From Intestinimonas butyriciproducens (lineage in GTDB: Bacteria > Bacillota > Clostridia > Oscillospirales > Oscillospiraceae): 64,000 nucleotides of DNA. A model generated the notes under the pieces. The model saw only the letters and a program-made list of their open reading frames with translations. It made no database searches and was not told the DNA's origin. Location of the stretch: contig NZ_CP011524.1 of the NCBI RefSeq assembly GCF_004154955.1, forward strand, positions 124,001 to 188,000, in the 5' to 3' direction. Of the stretch, positions 34,302-41,879 are shown one piece after another (the stretch's first letter is position 1; each line of letters begins with the position of its first letter). A program made the translations under genes and the position numbers.

Positions 34302-34481
34302 GGGGAGATTCCACCTTTCTTTTTTGCTGCCCATGGAGCTGCGTAACGGGCGGGTGAAGCCCCCGCATGAGAGCGGGCAGTGTCCCGAAACGAGGCCGCA
34401 GGGCGTCTATACACGCTTTACGTGCTTTAGTAGATTATCATATTCTGGGTGCAAAGTAAAGAAAAAATTCCTGGATCAAGG

Positions 34482-34516
34482 CAAAAATTTACGGGGCCGC
34501 AACCTCTTGCGGCCCC
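34482..34516 (-). terminator. Terminator after SOS-box gene
   Basis: On the minus strand GGGGCCGCAA-GAGG-TTGCGGCCCC is followed by GTAAATTTTT, 22 bases after the stop at 34539. Confidence 0.85.
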
Positions 34517-34538
34517 ACAGCGGGAAATTTGACATGCT

Positions 34539-34862
34539 TTACAGGTGCAGAAACCCGATCACGGCGCTCACCGTCAGGACCACGATGGCCGCACTGGCGC
34601 AGAAGTCCAGGGCCAGGGCGGCACGGCGGAGCCGTCTCCCAGTGCGGCGGGCGCGCCGCTGGGCGGGGCTCTCCTCCGGCACAAGCCGCAGCACCGTTCC
34701 CGTGTGCGGGGGCGCCTCCGCCTCAAACGCCGGGGAGCCCTCCGGCGCCGGGCTCCAGTTCCCGCCGGACACCGCCGCGAGCTTTTGGCGGTACGCCGCC
34801 AGGTCCACCAGGTTTCCCTCATGACGGATGAAATTGCTCGTCTCATAGTAAATGGTCTGCAT
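34539..34862 (-). CDS. Small tail-anchored membrane protein under LexA-box control
   Basis: A 107-aa protein of no family I recognise. It starts MQTIYYETSNFIRHEGNLVD after GGGAGGG. Residues 1-66 are soluble (LAAYRQKLA, then a Pro/Ala/Glu-rich linker), 69-81 are strongly basic (RRARRTGRRLRR) and 82-105 form one C-terminal membrane helix (LDFCASAAIVVLTVSAVIGF). The charge pattern puts the N-terminus in the cytoplasm. The promoter carries two LexA/SOS boxes, one inside the -35/-10 spacer and one at the start site, and a terminator follows, so it is a monocistronic damage-inducible gene. Its size and control recall the division inhibitor YneA, but topology and sequence differ (no LysM). Confidence 0.7.
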   Translation of the reverse strand: MQTIYYETSNFIRHEGNLVDLAAYRQKLAAVSGGNWSPAPEGSPAFEAEAPPHTGTVLRLVPEESPAQRRARRTGRRLRRAALALDFCASAAIVVLTVSAVIGFLHL

Positions 34863-34977
34863 ACCGCGATCCCTCCCGCTGTTGATAGATCCAGCATAGC
34901 CGTTCTACTATCCCATAAAACGGACTTTTCAATCTTTCTATATCAAATAGACGATTTTGTCTGGGCTTTTGTTGCAC

Positions 34978-35026
34978 AGAACTTTTGTTCGAGTCCATAA
35001 TACAACAAACGTTCGATAAAAGTCAA
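34978..35026 (-). promoter_or_regulatory. Sigma-A promoter with two LexA (SOS) boxes
   Basis: On the minus strand TTGACT (35021-35026), an 18-bp spacer and TATTAT (34997-35002). The spacer holds CGAACGTTTGTTG (35003-35015) and the start region holds CGAACAAAAGTTCT (34978-34991). The Gram-positive LexA/DinR box is CGAAC-N4-GTTCG; the second site has a perfect GAAC-N4-GTTC core and the first differs at one base. Confidence 0.75.
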
Positions 35027-35036
35027 GCAAAATTTT

Positions 35037-35065
35037 TGAAACATTTTCCCCCCACGAATCGTCTA
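35037..35065 (+). promoter_or_regulatory. ECF-sigma-type promoter of the second SLH gene
   Basis: TGAAAC (35037-35042), a 17-bp spacer and CGTCTA (35060-35065). This matches the TGAAAC / CGTC pattern of envelope-stress ECF sigma factors (sigma-V/W class), and no sigma-A boxes were seen nearby. The gene starts 41 bases later. Confidence 0.65.
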
Positions 35066-35105
35066 CCCTATTAGAAGGAAAAAAGCAACAAAGGAGGAAA
35101 TCGGA

Positions 35106-37304
35106 ATGAAAAAAGCACTGTCCCTGGTATTGGCGCTGTCCCTGCTGCTGGCGCTGTCGCTGCCTGCGGCGGCGGAGGAAGGCGCCGAGGCGCGGCTGAG
35201 CGCCGTGACCCTGGCGGTAAAGGAGACCCTGGATCTGGATACCGAGGCTTACAGCGATTTCAGCGGCTACCCGGAGGAGAACGCACTGGCCCCGCTCTGG
35301 TACCTTGACTGGTACGGCGATGGGGGCAGCCTCAGCGTCACCGCGGGGGAGGACGGCCGCATCCTCAGCTACTTCCGGCATGACGACACCGAGTATTGGG
35401 ACCGGGGATTCCGGAATCCATCCTTCCCGGAGGGCGGGCGGGACGGGGCCCAAAAGGCCGCTGAGGCCTTCCTGGACAAGCTTCTGGCCGCCAATGAGAC
35501 CGTGGTGTTCCAGGAGGACGGCGGGGAATCCCTGAACCAGTCCTCCTATTATTTCCGGGGGACCATCTGCCTCAACGGCGTCCCTTCCCCTCTGGGCATG
35601 CGCATCGAGGTCCGGGCGGCGGACAACTGCGTGATGAATTTCCGGCGGGACGATCTGGCCAGCAGCTACATCGGGACCGTACCCTCCGGGCAGGCCGACG
35701 TCTCCGCCCAGCGGGCGGGGGAGCTCCTCAAGGACATGCTCACCATGCGCCTGGAGTACAGCCTGAATGAGGACGGCAGGACCGCCTCCCTGCGCTATCT
35801 CCCCAACAGCCGGGACGACTACTATGTGGACGCCCACACCGGAGAGCTGGTGAACCTGACGGAGAAGCGGCGGGCGCTTGCCGACGGCGACAAGTTCTAT
35901 GGGTATGCCGAAGAAATGTCCGCCAATACGGCCGCGGACGCGGGCGGCGGGGCCTTCCTCACTGAGGTGGAGCAGAGCGGCGTGGAGAAGCTCTCCGGCG
36001 TTCTGTCCGCAAAGGCCCTGGATCAAAAGGTGCGGGCCGTCTCAGAACTGGGGCTGGAGACCTATACCCTGGCCGAATCCCGGTTTTACCTGGAGACCGC
36101 CATCGCGGACGGCGGCACGGACACCGGGGACGTCTTTGCCCAGCTTACCTATGGAAAACAGAACGGTGAGGGCGGCATCTGGCAAAAATGCGTGACGGTG
36201 GACGCCCGCACCGGGGAACTGGAGAGCCTTTGGAGCGGCGGGCCCTGGAATGAGACCCTGCCCCGGACCGTGGACCGCACGGCGGCCCGGGAGAAGGCGG
36301 AGGCGTTCCTGACGCGTTACTGGGGCGAGGACTTCGCCCGGTGCGCCGGTTACGATAACAGCGCCCTCTATGGCGGGGATGTCCCGGCGGAAGACGTCAC
36401 TACCACGGAGTGGTATTTCATCTATGCCCGCCAGGAGAACGGCTACTTTTTCCCGGACGATCAGTTCAGCGTGTCCATCAGTGCGCTGGACGGCTCCGTG
36501 AGCGGCTTCCAGCGCCGGGAGATCCCGGGGGTGACCTTTGAGAGCGCCGAGGGCCTGGTGTCCGCATCCGACGCGCTGGACGCCTGGTTCGGCACCTTTA
36601 CAGTGGATCTGGGGTATCTGGCGGTCCCCGTGGAGCTGGACCTCTCCAGGCCAGAATATCAGCCCCTGGCCGCTCTGGGCTGGAACTGGTTCAGCGCCCT
36701 GGAGCTGGGCTGGAGTCTCACCCCCGACTACGACGTCCAGGGCGTGGACGCCAAGACCGGACAGGTCATCCGCAGCGAGCCCTGGTCCTGGAGCGGGCTT
36801 ACCTACGACGATCTGGAGGGGAGCTGGGCCCGAACACAGATCGAGACGCTGGCCCGCTATCAGGTGGGCTTTGACGGCGGCTCCTTTGCGCCGGGAAAGA
36901 CCCTGGTCCAGAAGGACATGGTGGCGCTGCTCCTGAGCATGCAGGGCTACCGCTACGACCCCGAAGACCTGGAGGGGGCCCAGGCGGACGACCTCTATCG
37001 CAGCGCCTACCGTATGGGAATCCTCACGCCCGAAGCGCGCAGCGATGACAAGATCCTCACCCGGGGCGAAACGGTCAAGCTGCTGCTGGACAGCGCCGGC
37101 TATGGCCCCATCGCCCGTTTCCAGGGCATCTACAAATGCTCTTACACCGATGAGGCGTCCATTCCCGCGGCATATTACGGCTATGCCGCCCTGGCCCAGG
37201 GGCTGGGCGTGATCCAGGGGGACGGCGGCGCCTTCGCCGCCGGACGGACCGCCACGCGGGCGGAGGCCGCGGCGATGATCTATAACCTGCTCAGCTATCG
37301 GTGA
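35106..37304 (+). CDS. Exported YcdB/PepSY-like protein with C-terminal SLH units
   Basis: A 732-aa protein with signal peptide 1-23 (MKKALSLVLALSLLLALSLP, cut after AAA). Two repeats of the YcdB/PepSY kind follow: each has a helix with AQKAAEAFLDKLL or AREKAEAFLTRYW, beta strands and a V-DA-TGELV ending (YYVDAHTGELVNL, VTVDARTGELESL, GVDAKTGQVIRS). The C-terminus (about 580-732) holds SLH units (FAPGKTLVQKDMVALLLSM, ILTRGETVKLLLD, AGRTATRAEAAAMIYNLL) for wall attachment. YcdB-like proteins are found in spore or cell envelopes. The ECF-type promoter suggests envelope-stress control. Confidence 0.85.
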   Translation: MKKALSLVLALSLLLALSLPAAAEEGAEARLSAVTLAVKETLDLDTEAYSDFSGYPEENALAPLWYLDWYGDGGSLSVTAGEDGRILSYFRHDDTEYWDRGFRNPSFPEGGRDGAQKAAEAFLDKLLAANETVVFQEDGGESLNQSSYYFRGTICLNGVPSPLGMRIEVRAADNCVMNFRRDDLASSYIGTVPSGQADVSAQRAGELLKDMLTMRLEYSLNEDGRTASLRYLPNSRDDYYVDAHTGELVNLTEKRRALADGDKFYGYAEEMSANTAADAGGGAFLTEVEQSGVEKLSGVLSAKALDQKVRAVSELGLETYTLAESRFYLETAIADGGTDTGDVFAQLTYGKQNGEGGIWQKCVTVDARTGELESLWSGGPWNETLPRTVDRTAAREKAEAFLTRYWGEDFARCAGYDNSALYGGDVPAEDVTTTEWYFIYARQENGYFFPDDQFSVSISALDGSVSGFQRREIPGVTFESAEGLVSASDALDAWFGTFTVDLGYLAVPVELDLSRPEYQPLAALGWNWFSALELGWSLTPDYDVQGVDAKTGQVIRSEPWSWSGLTYDDLEGSWARTQIETLARYQVGFDGGSFAPGKTLVQKDMVALLLSMQGYRYDPEDLEGAQADDLYRSAYRMGILTPEARSDDKILTRGETVKLLLDSAGYGPIARFQGIYKCSYTDEASIPAAYYGYAALAQGLGVIQGDGGAFAAGRTATRAEAAAMIYNLLSYR

Positions 37305-37338
37305 CCCAGACCCTGCGTCCAATGCGGGCAAGACAAAA

Positions 37339-37376
37339 CGAGGCCGGCGCGCCATCCGAATGGCGCGCCGGCCTCG
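37339..37376. terminator. Perfect hairpin between convergent genes
   Basis: CGAGGCCGGCGCGCCAT-CCGA-ATGGCGCGCCGGCCTCG, a 17-bp perfect stem between the convergent SLH and HAD genes. AAAAC on its left gives a short T run for minus-strand transcripts. Confidence 0.75.
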
Positions 37377-37388
37377 CTGGTTCCGGGC

Positions 37389-38204
37389 TCAATAGCGCAG
37401 GTCCAATATGCCGATGATCTGGGCGATGCAGTCCTCGTCACAGGAGCCGAGGACCGTGGCGCCCCAATCCTTTACCGCCTGGGCGCAGTTGGCCGGGGCA
37501 AACGGAATGGCGGAGACGGCCAGCATGGGGATGTCGTTCTGATTGTCCCCCACACAGTAGATGTGCTCCCGGCGGATCCCCAGCAGCTCCGCCAGCTTGA
37601 GGACCATGCCCCCCTTGGTGGCGGTTTTGGCCGTGCATTCCAGGAGGACGGCGTTGGAGAAGATGACCTCGTACCGCTGGGGCCACCGCTCCCGCATCAG
37701 GGCCTGGGCCCGGAGCAGCACGTCGTGGTCGGCCTGGATCACCGCCTTGCTCCAGGGGGAGGGCATCTCCGTCAGGCCCATCTCGGTCCAGGTGGTCTTG
37801 ACCCGCTCCACGTGCCGCTGGGTGTGGGCGTTGGGGCGGTAGATATACACGTCGTCGCCGTGGTAGGTCTCCACCCCCAGCGCGGGGATGGCGGAGCACA
37901 GCTCCCCCAGGTCCTCCGCCGCGCAGACGGGCAGGGGCAGGTCCACCACCGTGCGTCCGGCCCGGAAATCATAGAGCAGGGCGCCGTTGGAGAGGATCAC
38001 AGGGGCATTGATGGGCGCGGCGTCCACATAGGGGGCGAAGGTGCGGTGGGCCCGCCCGGTGGAGACGGTAAACCGGCCCCCCTCCCGCACGAAGTATTCG
38101 AGGGCCTCCCGGTTCCCGCGGGACACCTCGCAGTCGGAGCCCACCAGCGTGTCGTCAAAGTCGCTGGCCAGCAGAACGCCCTCAAATTTGCCCAAGTGAA
38201 TCAC
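37389..38204 (-). CDS. HAD-IIB (Cof-type) phosphatase in thiamine operon
   Basis: A 271-aa Cof-like hydrolase. Motif I is DFDDTLVGSD (about 15-24), motif II STGRA, then the C2B cap, a conserved Lys in ATKGGMVLKLAELL and motif IV GDNQNDIPML (about 222-231). It starts 5 bases after thiT, which is controlled by a TPP riboswitch, so a thiamine-related phosphate ester is a plausible substrate. Cof enzymes are promiscuous and specificity cannot be read from sequence. Confidence 0.88.
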   Translation of the reverse strand: MIHLGKFEGVLLASDFDDTLVGSDCEVSRGNREALEYFVREGGRFTVSTGRAHRTFAPYVDAAPINAPVILSNGALLYDFRAGRTVVDLPLPVCAAEDLGELCSAIPALGVETYHGDDVYIYRPNAHTQRHVERVKTTWTEMGLTEMPSPWSKAVIQADHDVLLRAQALMRERWPQRYEVIFSNAVLLECTAKTATKGGMVLKLAELLGIRREHIYCVGDNQNDIPMLAVSAIPFAPANCAQAVKDWGATVLGSCDEDCIAQIIGILDLRY

Positions 38205-38209
38205 ACACC

Positions 38210-38797
38210 TTATCTCTGAATGTCGGCCCCCAGATAGAACTTTTTCAGCGGCGCGTACAGCAGCGCCGCGATGACCAGTGCCAAAATGGTGTTGGGGAGC
38301 ATATAGGAGCCGTTATAGACAATGGAATAGAGCGTAGGATTATCAAACACCGTGCCCAGGATCTCCGTGGGGGCGTAGATGCGGTAAATCGTCACGCCGC
38401 TGATGAAATGGACCACGAAGCGGGCGAAGCAGCCCAGCACGGTGCCGGCGAAGATGCCCCAGCGCTTCCCCTGAAAAAGGCCGGCGAGGCCCAGGGGGGT
38501 GAAGGCCACCAGGTAGTCGAGCAGCATGGACTGCCAGCCCCAGGCGTAGGCCCCGTCGAACATCAGCTGCAGCAGGCCGAAAACAAAGCCGGCCAACAGG
38601 CCGTCGGCCAGCCCCCAGCGGACGGCGAAGAGGAGGATGGGGAACATGGCGGGGGTGAGAGAGCCGCCGTTGGGCAGCTCCATGAGCTTGATATAGCTCA
38701 GGATCTGGGACAGGGCCACCATAATGGCGCCCTCACAGAGCATGCGGGTGGCGTTTCGCCTGGCGGGTTTGGATCTTGCGGTCGCGGTGTTTTCCAT
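38210..38797 (-). CDS. thiT: Thiamine ECF transporter S-component ThiT
   Basis: A 195-aa membrane protein with about six helices. ATG 38797 follows GGGAG at 9 bases. The segment MLCEGAIMVALSQILSYIKL, then LPNGGSLTPAMFPILLFAVR (the conserved ThiT loop) and YAWGWQSMLLDYLVAFTPLG match thiamine-binding S-components, including aromatic residues lining the thiazole site. It needs shared EcfAA'T modules encoded elsewhere. A TPP riboswitch lies just upstream. Confidence 0.94.
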   Translation of the reverse strand: MENTATARSKPARRNATRMLCEGAIMVALSQILSYIKLMELPNGGSLTPAMFPILLFAVRWGLADGLLAGFVFGLLQLMFDGAYAWGWQSMLLDYLVAFTPLGLAGLFQGKRWGIFAGTVLGCFARFVVHFISGVTIYRIYAPTEILGTVFDNPTLYSIVYNGSYMLPNTILALVIAALLYAPLKKFYLGADIQR

Positions 38798-38892
38798 GGT
38801 GCATTTCTCCCTCGAACAAAATGTACCGCAGCGCAAACCTGGATACTCTGCGCAATGCGGTACGGGAGAAACGACATGAAAAGCCGAATCAT

Positions 38893-38990
38893 CTTCCTAC
38901 GCCGGCATTACCCGGATCAGGTTCAAGGGACCGGGGGCGGCGCTACGCCCCTGCATCTCAGCCGGACTTGCGTCCAGCGCCCCTGTATTC
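38893..38990 (-). promoter_or_regulatory. TPP (thi-box) riboswitch
   Basis: The minus strand shows the hallmark blocks GGGGCGCT, CTGAGAT and CCTTGAACCTGATCCGGG followed by TAATGCCGGCGTAGG. These form the pyrimidine- and pyrophosphate-sensing arms of the TPP aptamer. It is 95 bases ahead of thiT, so high TPP should shut off import. Confidence 0.96.
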
Positions 38991-39052
38991 GATTTGTCCT
39001 GCGGTCGGTCCGTATTATATATCAGCCGGTCCGACTTTGTCAACCCGGGGCG

Positions 39053-39961
39053 TCAGCGCGCCAGTTTCCGCAGCGCCTGACTGAAATAGTCCGGCAGAGG
39101 ACACTCCACCGTCACGCGCGTCCCCGCAGAGGGGTGGACGAAGGAGAGCCGCCGGGCGTGGAGACACTGCCCCGCCAGGCCCGGGACGGGCTTTTTCGCC
39201 CCATAGACCACATCTCCCAGCAGCGGGTGGCCGATGTAGGCCATGTGCACCCGGATCTGATGGGTGCGGCCCGTCTCCAGGCGGCATTGGATATGGGTAT
39301 GGCCGGGGTAACGACCCAGAACGGACCAGTGTGTCACCGCCGCCCGTCCCCCCTTTGGGTCCACGCACATCCTTTTGCGGTCCGCCGGGTGCCGGGCGAT
39401 GGGCGCGTCCACGGTGCCGGACGCCTCTTTCAGCGTGCCCACGCACACCGCCTCGTATTCCCGGTAGAGGGAGTGGTCCTGGAGCTGTGCGGCCAGGGCC
39501 AGGTGGGCGGCGTCGTTTTTGGCGGCGATGATGAGCCCCGAGGTGTCCCGGTCAATGCGGTGGACGATGCCGGGCCGCAGCGCCCCGTTGATTCCGGAGA
39601 GGCTATTTCCGCAGTGATATAACAGTGCGTTTACCAGTGTGCCGTCCGGATGACCGGGCGCGGGGTGGACCACCATGCCCACCGGCTTGTTGACCACGAT
39701 GACGTCGGCATCCTCATAGACCACATCCAGCGGGATATTCTGGGGCCGGATGTCCACCTCCACCGGGTCGGGGAGGGAGAGCGCCACCGCGTCGCCGGGG
39801 GCGGTGCGGGTGTTTTTCCGGGCCGGCGCGCCGTTGAGGGTGACGGCTCCCTCCTCCAGCAGCCGCTGGGCGGCCGAGCGGGTGAGGCCGTCCACGGACC
39901 GGGCCAGGAGCTGGTCCAGCCGCTCCCCCTCCCGGTCAGCCCTCAGCAGGATGGGAGTCAT
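39053..39961 (-). CDS. RluD-family rRNA/tRNA pseudouridine synthase
   Basis: A 302-aa enzyme. ATG 39961 lies 7 bases after AGGAGG. An S4 RNA-binding domain (about 10-70) precedes the catalytic domain with HRIDRDTSG (catalytic D137), DVVYEDADVIVVNKPVGMVV and the later LETGRTHQIRVHM. The position downstream of lspA is typical of Firmicutes. The genes overlap by 26 bases, suggesting coupled translation. Confidence 0.93.
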   Translation of the reverse strand: MTPILLRADREGERLDQLLARSVDGLTRSAAQRLLEEGAVTLNGAPARKNTRTAPGDAVALSLPDPVEVDIRPQNIPLDVVYEDADVIVVNKPVGMVVHPAPGHPDGTLVNALLYHCGNSLSGINGALRPGIVHRIDRDTSGLIIAAKNDAAHLALAAQLQDHSLYREYEAVCVGTLKEASGTVDAPIARHPADRKRMCVDPKGGRAAVTHWSVLGRYPGHTHIQCRLETGRTHQIRVHMAYIGHPLLGDVVYGAKKPVPGLAGQCLHARRLSFVHPSAGTRVTVECPLPDYFSQALRKLAR

Positions 39962-40424
39962 CGGGGACCTCCTTTTTTTCCAGCTTATCATAGAAGAAGA
40001 GAAAGTAGACGCAAAAGGCGATGCCGCCGCAGACCACGCAGATGTCGGCCACGTTGAAGACGGCAAAATGCATGAACTGGAGGTTGAACATGTCGGTGAC
40101 AAAACCGAAGAGGGCCCGGTCGATGAGATTTCCCACAGCGCCCGCCAGCACCACGGAGAGGGTGATCACGCCGAAGGGATGGGCCACCACCCTTTTGATC
40201 AGCGCGGCGGCGATGGCCGCCGCCACCACGGCGGAGATGATGGTGAGGAGCCAGGTATGGTCTTTGAAGATGGAGAAGGCCGCGCCGGTGTTCTGCACGT
40301 AGGTGAGCTCCACCAGCCCGGGGAGAAAGGGCATAGAGGCGCCCATGGGGATATTGGCGCGGACCAGGATCTTCACAAGCTGGTCCGCCGCCACCAGAAG
40401 GACGACGAGAATGGCGTACAGCAT
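39936..40424 (-). CDS. lspA: Lipoprotein signal peptidase
   Basis: A 162-aa aspartic protease that trims prolipoproteins such as OppA here. It has four membrane helices and the catalytic pair D102 (GNLIDR) and D127 (FNVAD), plus the NTGAAFS motif at about 45-51. It overlaps the pseudouridine synthase start by 26 bases. Confidence 0.96.
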   Translation of the reverse strand: MLYAILVVLLVAADQLVKILVRANIPMGASMPFLPGLVELTYVQNTGAAFSIFKDHTWLLTIISAVVAAAIAAALIKRVVAHPFGVITLSVVLAGAVGNLIDRALFGFVTDMFNLQFMHFAVFNVADICVVCGGIAFCVYFLFFYDKLEKKEVPDDSHPAEG

Positions 40425-40569
40425 AGTTGGGTTACTCCTTGGGACGGCGATCCCGCCGTATTCTTGTTCCGCTGAAAGGTATTATATCAAAACGGCGGCA
40501 TTTTGCAAGGAGAAGCGCGGAGCCGCCGCAGCGTGACAGACCCGGCCCCCAGGGACCGACTGGCGGGGA

Positions 40570-40712
40570 GGGTCCCACCCTCCGGGGGGTCCCCTTTCTT
40601 CCCGAAGAAAGGGGACGGAAAGAAGGGCCAAAGAGGGGGATTTCGATCTTCCCCCTCTTTGGAATCTCCCCTTTTAAAAACGACCAATAGGGGGGCCTCT
40701 GCCCCCCTATTG
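40570..40712. repeat. Array of adjacent long palindromes
   Basis: In order: GGGTCCCACCCTCC with GGGGGGTCCC; CCCCTTTCTT-CCCG-AAGAAAGGGG; AAAGAGGGGG-ATTTCGATCTT-CCCCCTCTTT; CCAATAGGGGGG-CCTCTG-CCCCCCTATTGG. Each has a perfect or near-perfect stem of 10-12 bp and a distinct sequence, with little spacing between them. Confidence 0.8.
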
Positions 40713-40939
40713 GAGACACCCCCCGGGGCCCTGTTCCCGCGCCGGTGCGCACCCCGGCAAGCTCGCCGTACCGCCAGGCGTCCCCCGGATAGAGCTGGGC
40801 GGCGTCCCTGTTCCACTTGCGGAGGCCGTAACGGCCGGGGCTGCTCCTCCCACAAAGCGGAAAGACGAAAGACGCCGTCTGCCTTTTGCCTGCGCCCCGT
40901 GCCAGGGTCCCCGTAAGAGCCCCTTTTTCTTTGGCATCC

Positions 40940-40982
40940 AAAACCGTTTCTTTTTCAAAGGGGAAAAAGAAATGGGTTTGGC
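40940..40982. repeat. A-tract palindrome at the regulator side
   Basis: AAAACCGTTTCTTTTTC pairs with GAAAAAGAAATGGGTTT around AAAGGG, with one or two bulges. It is a long symmetric stem near the 3' side of the double-HTH gene and could terminate that gene's transcript. Confidence 0.6.
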
Positions 40983-41028
40983 CCCCGGAGGGCGGTGCCC
41001 TCCCCGATGGGGATCGGTCACGGCGAGG

Positions 41029-41472
41029 CTAAAGGGCGATTTCCTTTTTCGTCGTCCTGCACATCAGGTAATCTAAACTCACATGATAATAATCGGCCAG
41101 GAGAAGTGCAAAACGCAAGGGGAGCTCACGTTGGCCGCGCTCATATTTTGAGTAAAGGGACTGATCGCAGTTTAAGATTTTCGCCACCTGTGCTTGCGAG
41201 AGGTCTCTATCCTCGCGCAGTTCTCGCATTCGAGTATCCATTATAGTCATATTCGAATTTCCGGTACGGCCAGTACCAGTATGACCCAAGAGATAATCGA
41301 TACTGACTTGGTAATAATCGGCCAATTGTATGAGCACAGGTGCCGTCAGTTCGATTTTACCGTTTTCGTATTGAGAGTATGTGTTCTGGGCAACACCGAG
41401 GATAGCTGCAACTTCTTGCTGGGTAATGTCGTGGTCTTGGCGAACTTCTTTTAAATTGCTACGTATTATCAT
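41029..41472 (-). CDS. Tandem helix-turn-helix XRE repressor
   Basis: A 147-aa protein made of two full XRE HTH domains: residues about 3-63 (LKEVRQDHDITQQEVAAILG, YSQYENGKIE, YYQVSIDYLLG) and about 78-140 (MRELREDRDLSQAQVAKILN, YSKYERGQRE, YYHVSLDYLM). The two halves are clearly related, indicating an internal duplication. ATG 41472 with GAGG 8 bases upstream is preferred over GTG 41481. It is divergent from a DUF6809 gene, with two matching 17-bp operators between them, so it probably represses both. Confidence 0.87.
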   Translation of the reverse strand: MIIRSNLKEVRQDHDITQQEVAAILGVAQNTYSQYENGKIELTAPVLIQLADYYQVSIDYLLGHTGTGRTGNSNMTIMDTRMRELREDRDLSQAQVAKILNCDQSLYSKYERGQRELPLRFALLLADYYHVSLDYLMCRTTKKEIAL

Positions 41473-41500
41473 AGGCCTCACCTCAATATCTATTATGCAT

Positions 41501-41546
41501 TATCTGAAATCAAGATATTGACTTTTATCTGGAATACAGATAAAAT
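41501..41546 (+). promoter_or_regulatory. DUF6809 promoter with twin operators
   Basis: TTGACT (41518-41523), a 17-bp spacer and TAAAAT (41541-41546). The operators TATCTGAAATCAAGATA (41501-41517) and TATCTGGAATACAGATA (41526-41542) share the arms TATCT-N7-AGATA. The second lies inside the promoter spacer and the first just upstream, toward the divergent regulator gene. Confidence 0.75.
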
Positions 41547-41564
41547 AATTTTGAGGTGATAAGA

Positions 41565-41840
41565 ATGCCTGCAACATTACGCGATCTGTTCTACTGCCGC
41601 TATGACCCCATGGAAGCCGCCGAGCCCAACCGCCCGGAATACAACGCGATCTATGAGGAGCTGGAACAGGTGGAGGGCGAACTGCGCAAGGCGCTGGGGG
41701 AGGAAGGGCGGGAAAAGCTGCGGCGGTTTTCCGTGCTGGAGGCGCAGCTCCGGAACATGTCCTACGGGGATTACTTCGCCGAGGGCTTCCACCTGGCCCT
41801 TGCCCTCCTCCGCGGCGGGCCATGCAGTCCTCCGGCTTGA
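41565..41840 (+). CDS. DUF6809-type small protein
   Basis: A 91-aa protein. ATG 41565 follows GAGGTG. The sequence (LRDLFYCRYDPMEAAEPNRP, then YEELEQVEGELRKALGEEGR and YFAEGFHLALALL) matches what I recall of DUF6809 helical proteins common in gut Clostridia; function unknown. It is controlled from the shared region with the tandem-HTH repressor. Confidence 0.65.
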   Translation: MPATLRDLFYCRYDPMEAAEPNRPEYNAIYEELEQVEGELRKALGEEGREKLRRFSVLEAQLRNMSYGDYFAEGFHLALALLRGGPCSPPA

Positions 41841-41879
41841 CGCAGCCGGTATAATATAATAAGGAAAGGAGGCCCCGTC

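Larger units (their letters stand above)
40425..41028. other. 604-bp hairpin-rich intergenic region
   Basis: I see no credible gene; the open frames here are made by GC-rich palindromes. It carries consecutive stem-loops (40570-40730) and another near 40945-40985, described separately. Low-complexity G/C and A-tract repeats suggest a decayed repetitive element. Confidence 0.6.

Noticed and set aside
34003-34388. CGGGACACTGC occurring on both sides of rpsO as a possible S15 binding repeat
   Set aside because: An 11-base match in GC-rich DNA is weak and the surrounding structures differ; noted only.
40432-40941. Apparent Arg/Gly/Pro-rich proteins in both directions between lspA and the tandem-HTH gene
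   Set aside because: The frames are produced by palindromes and low-complexity G/C tracts, and starts lack ribosome sites; treated as repeat DNA.
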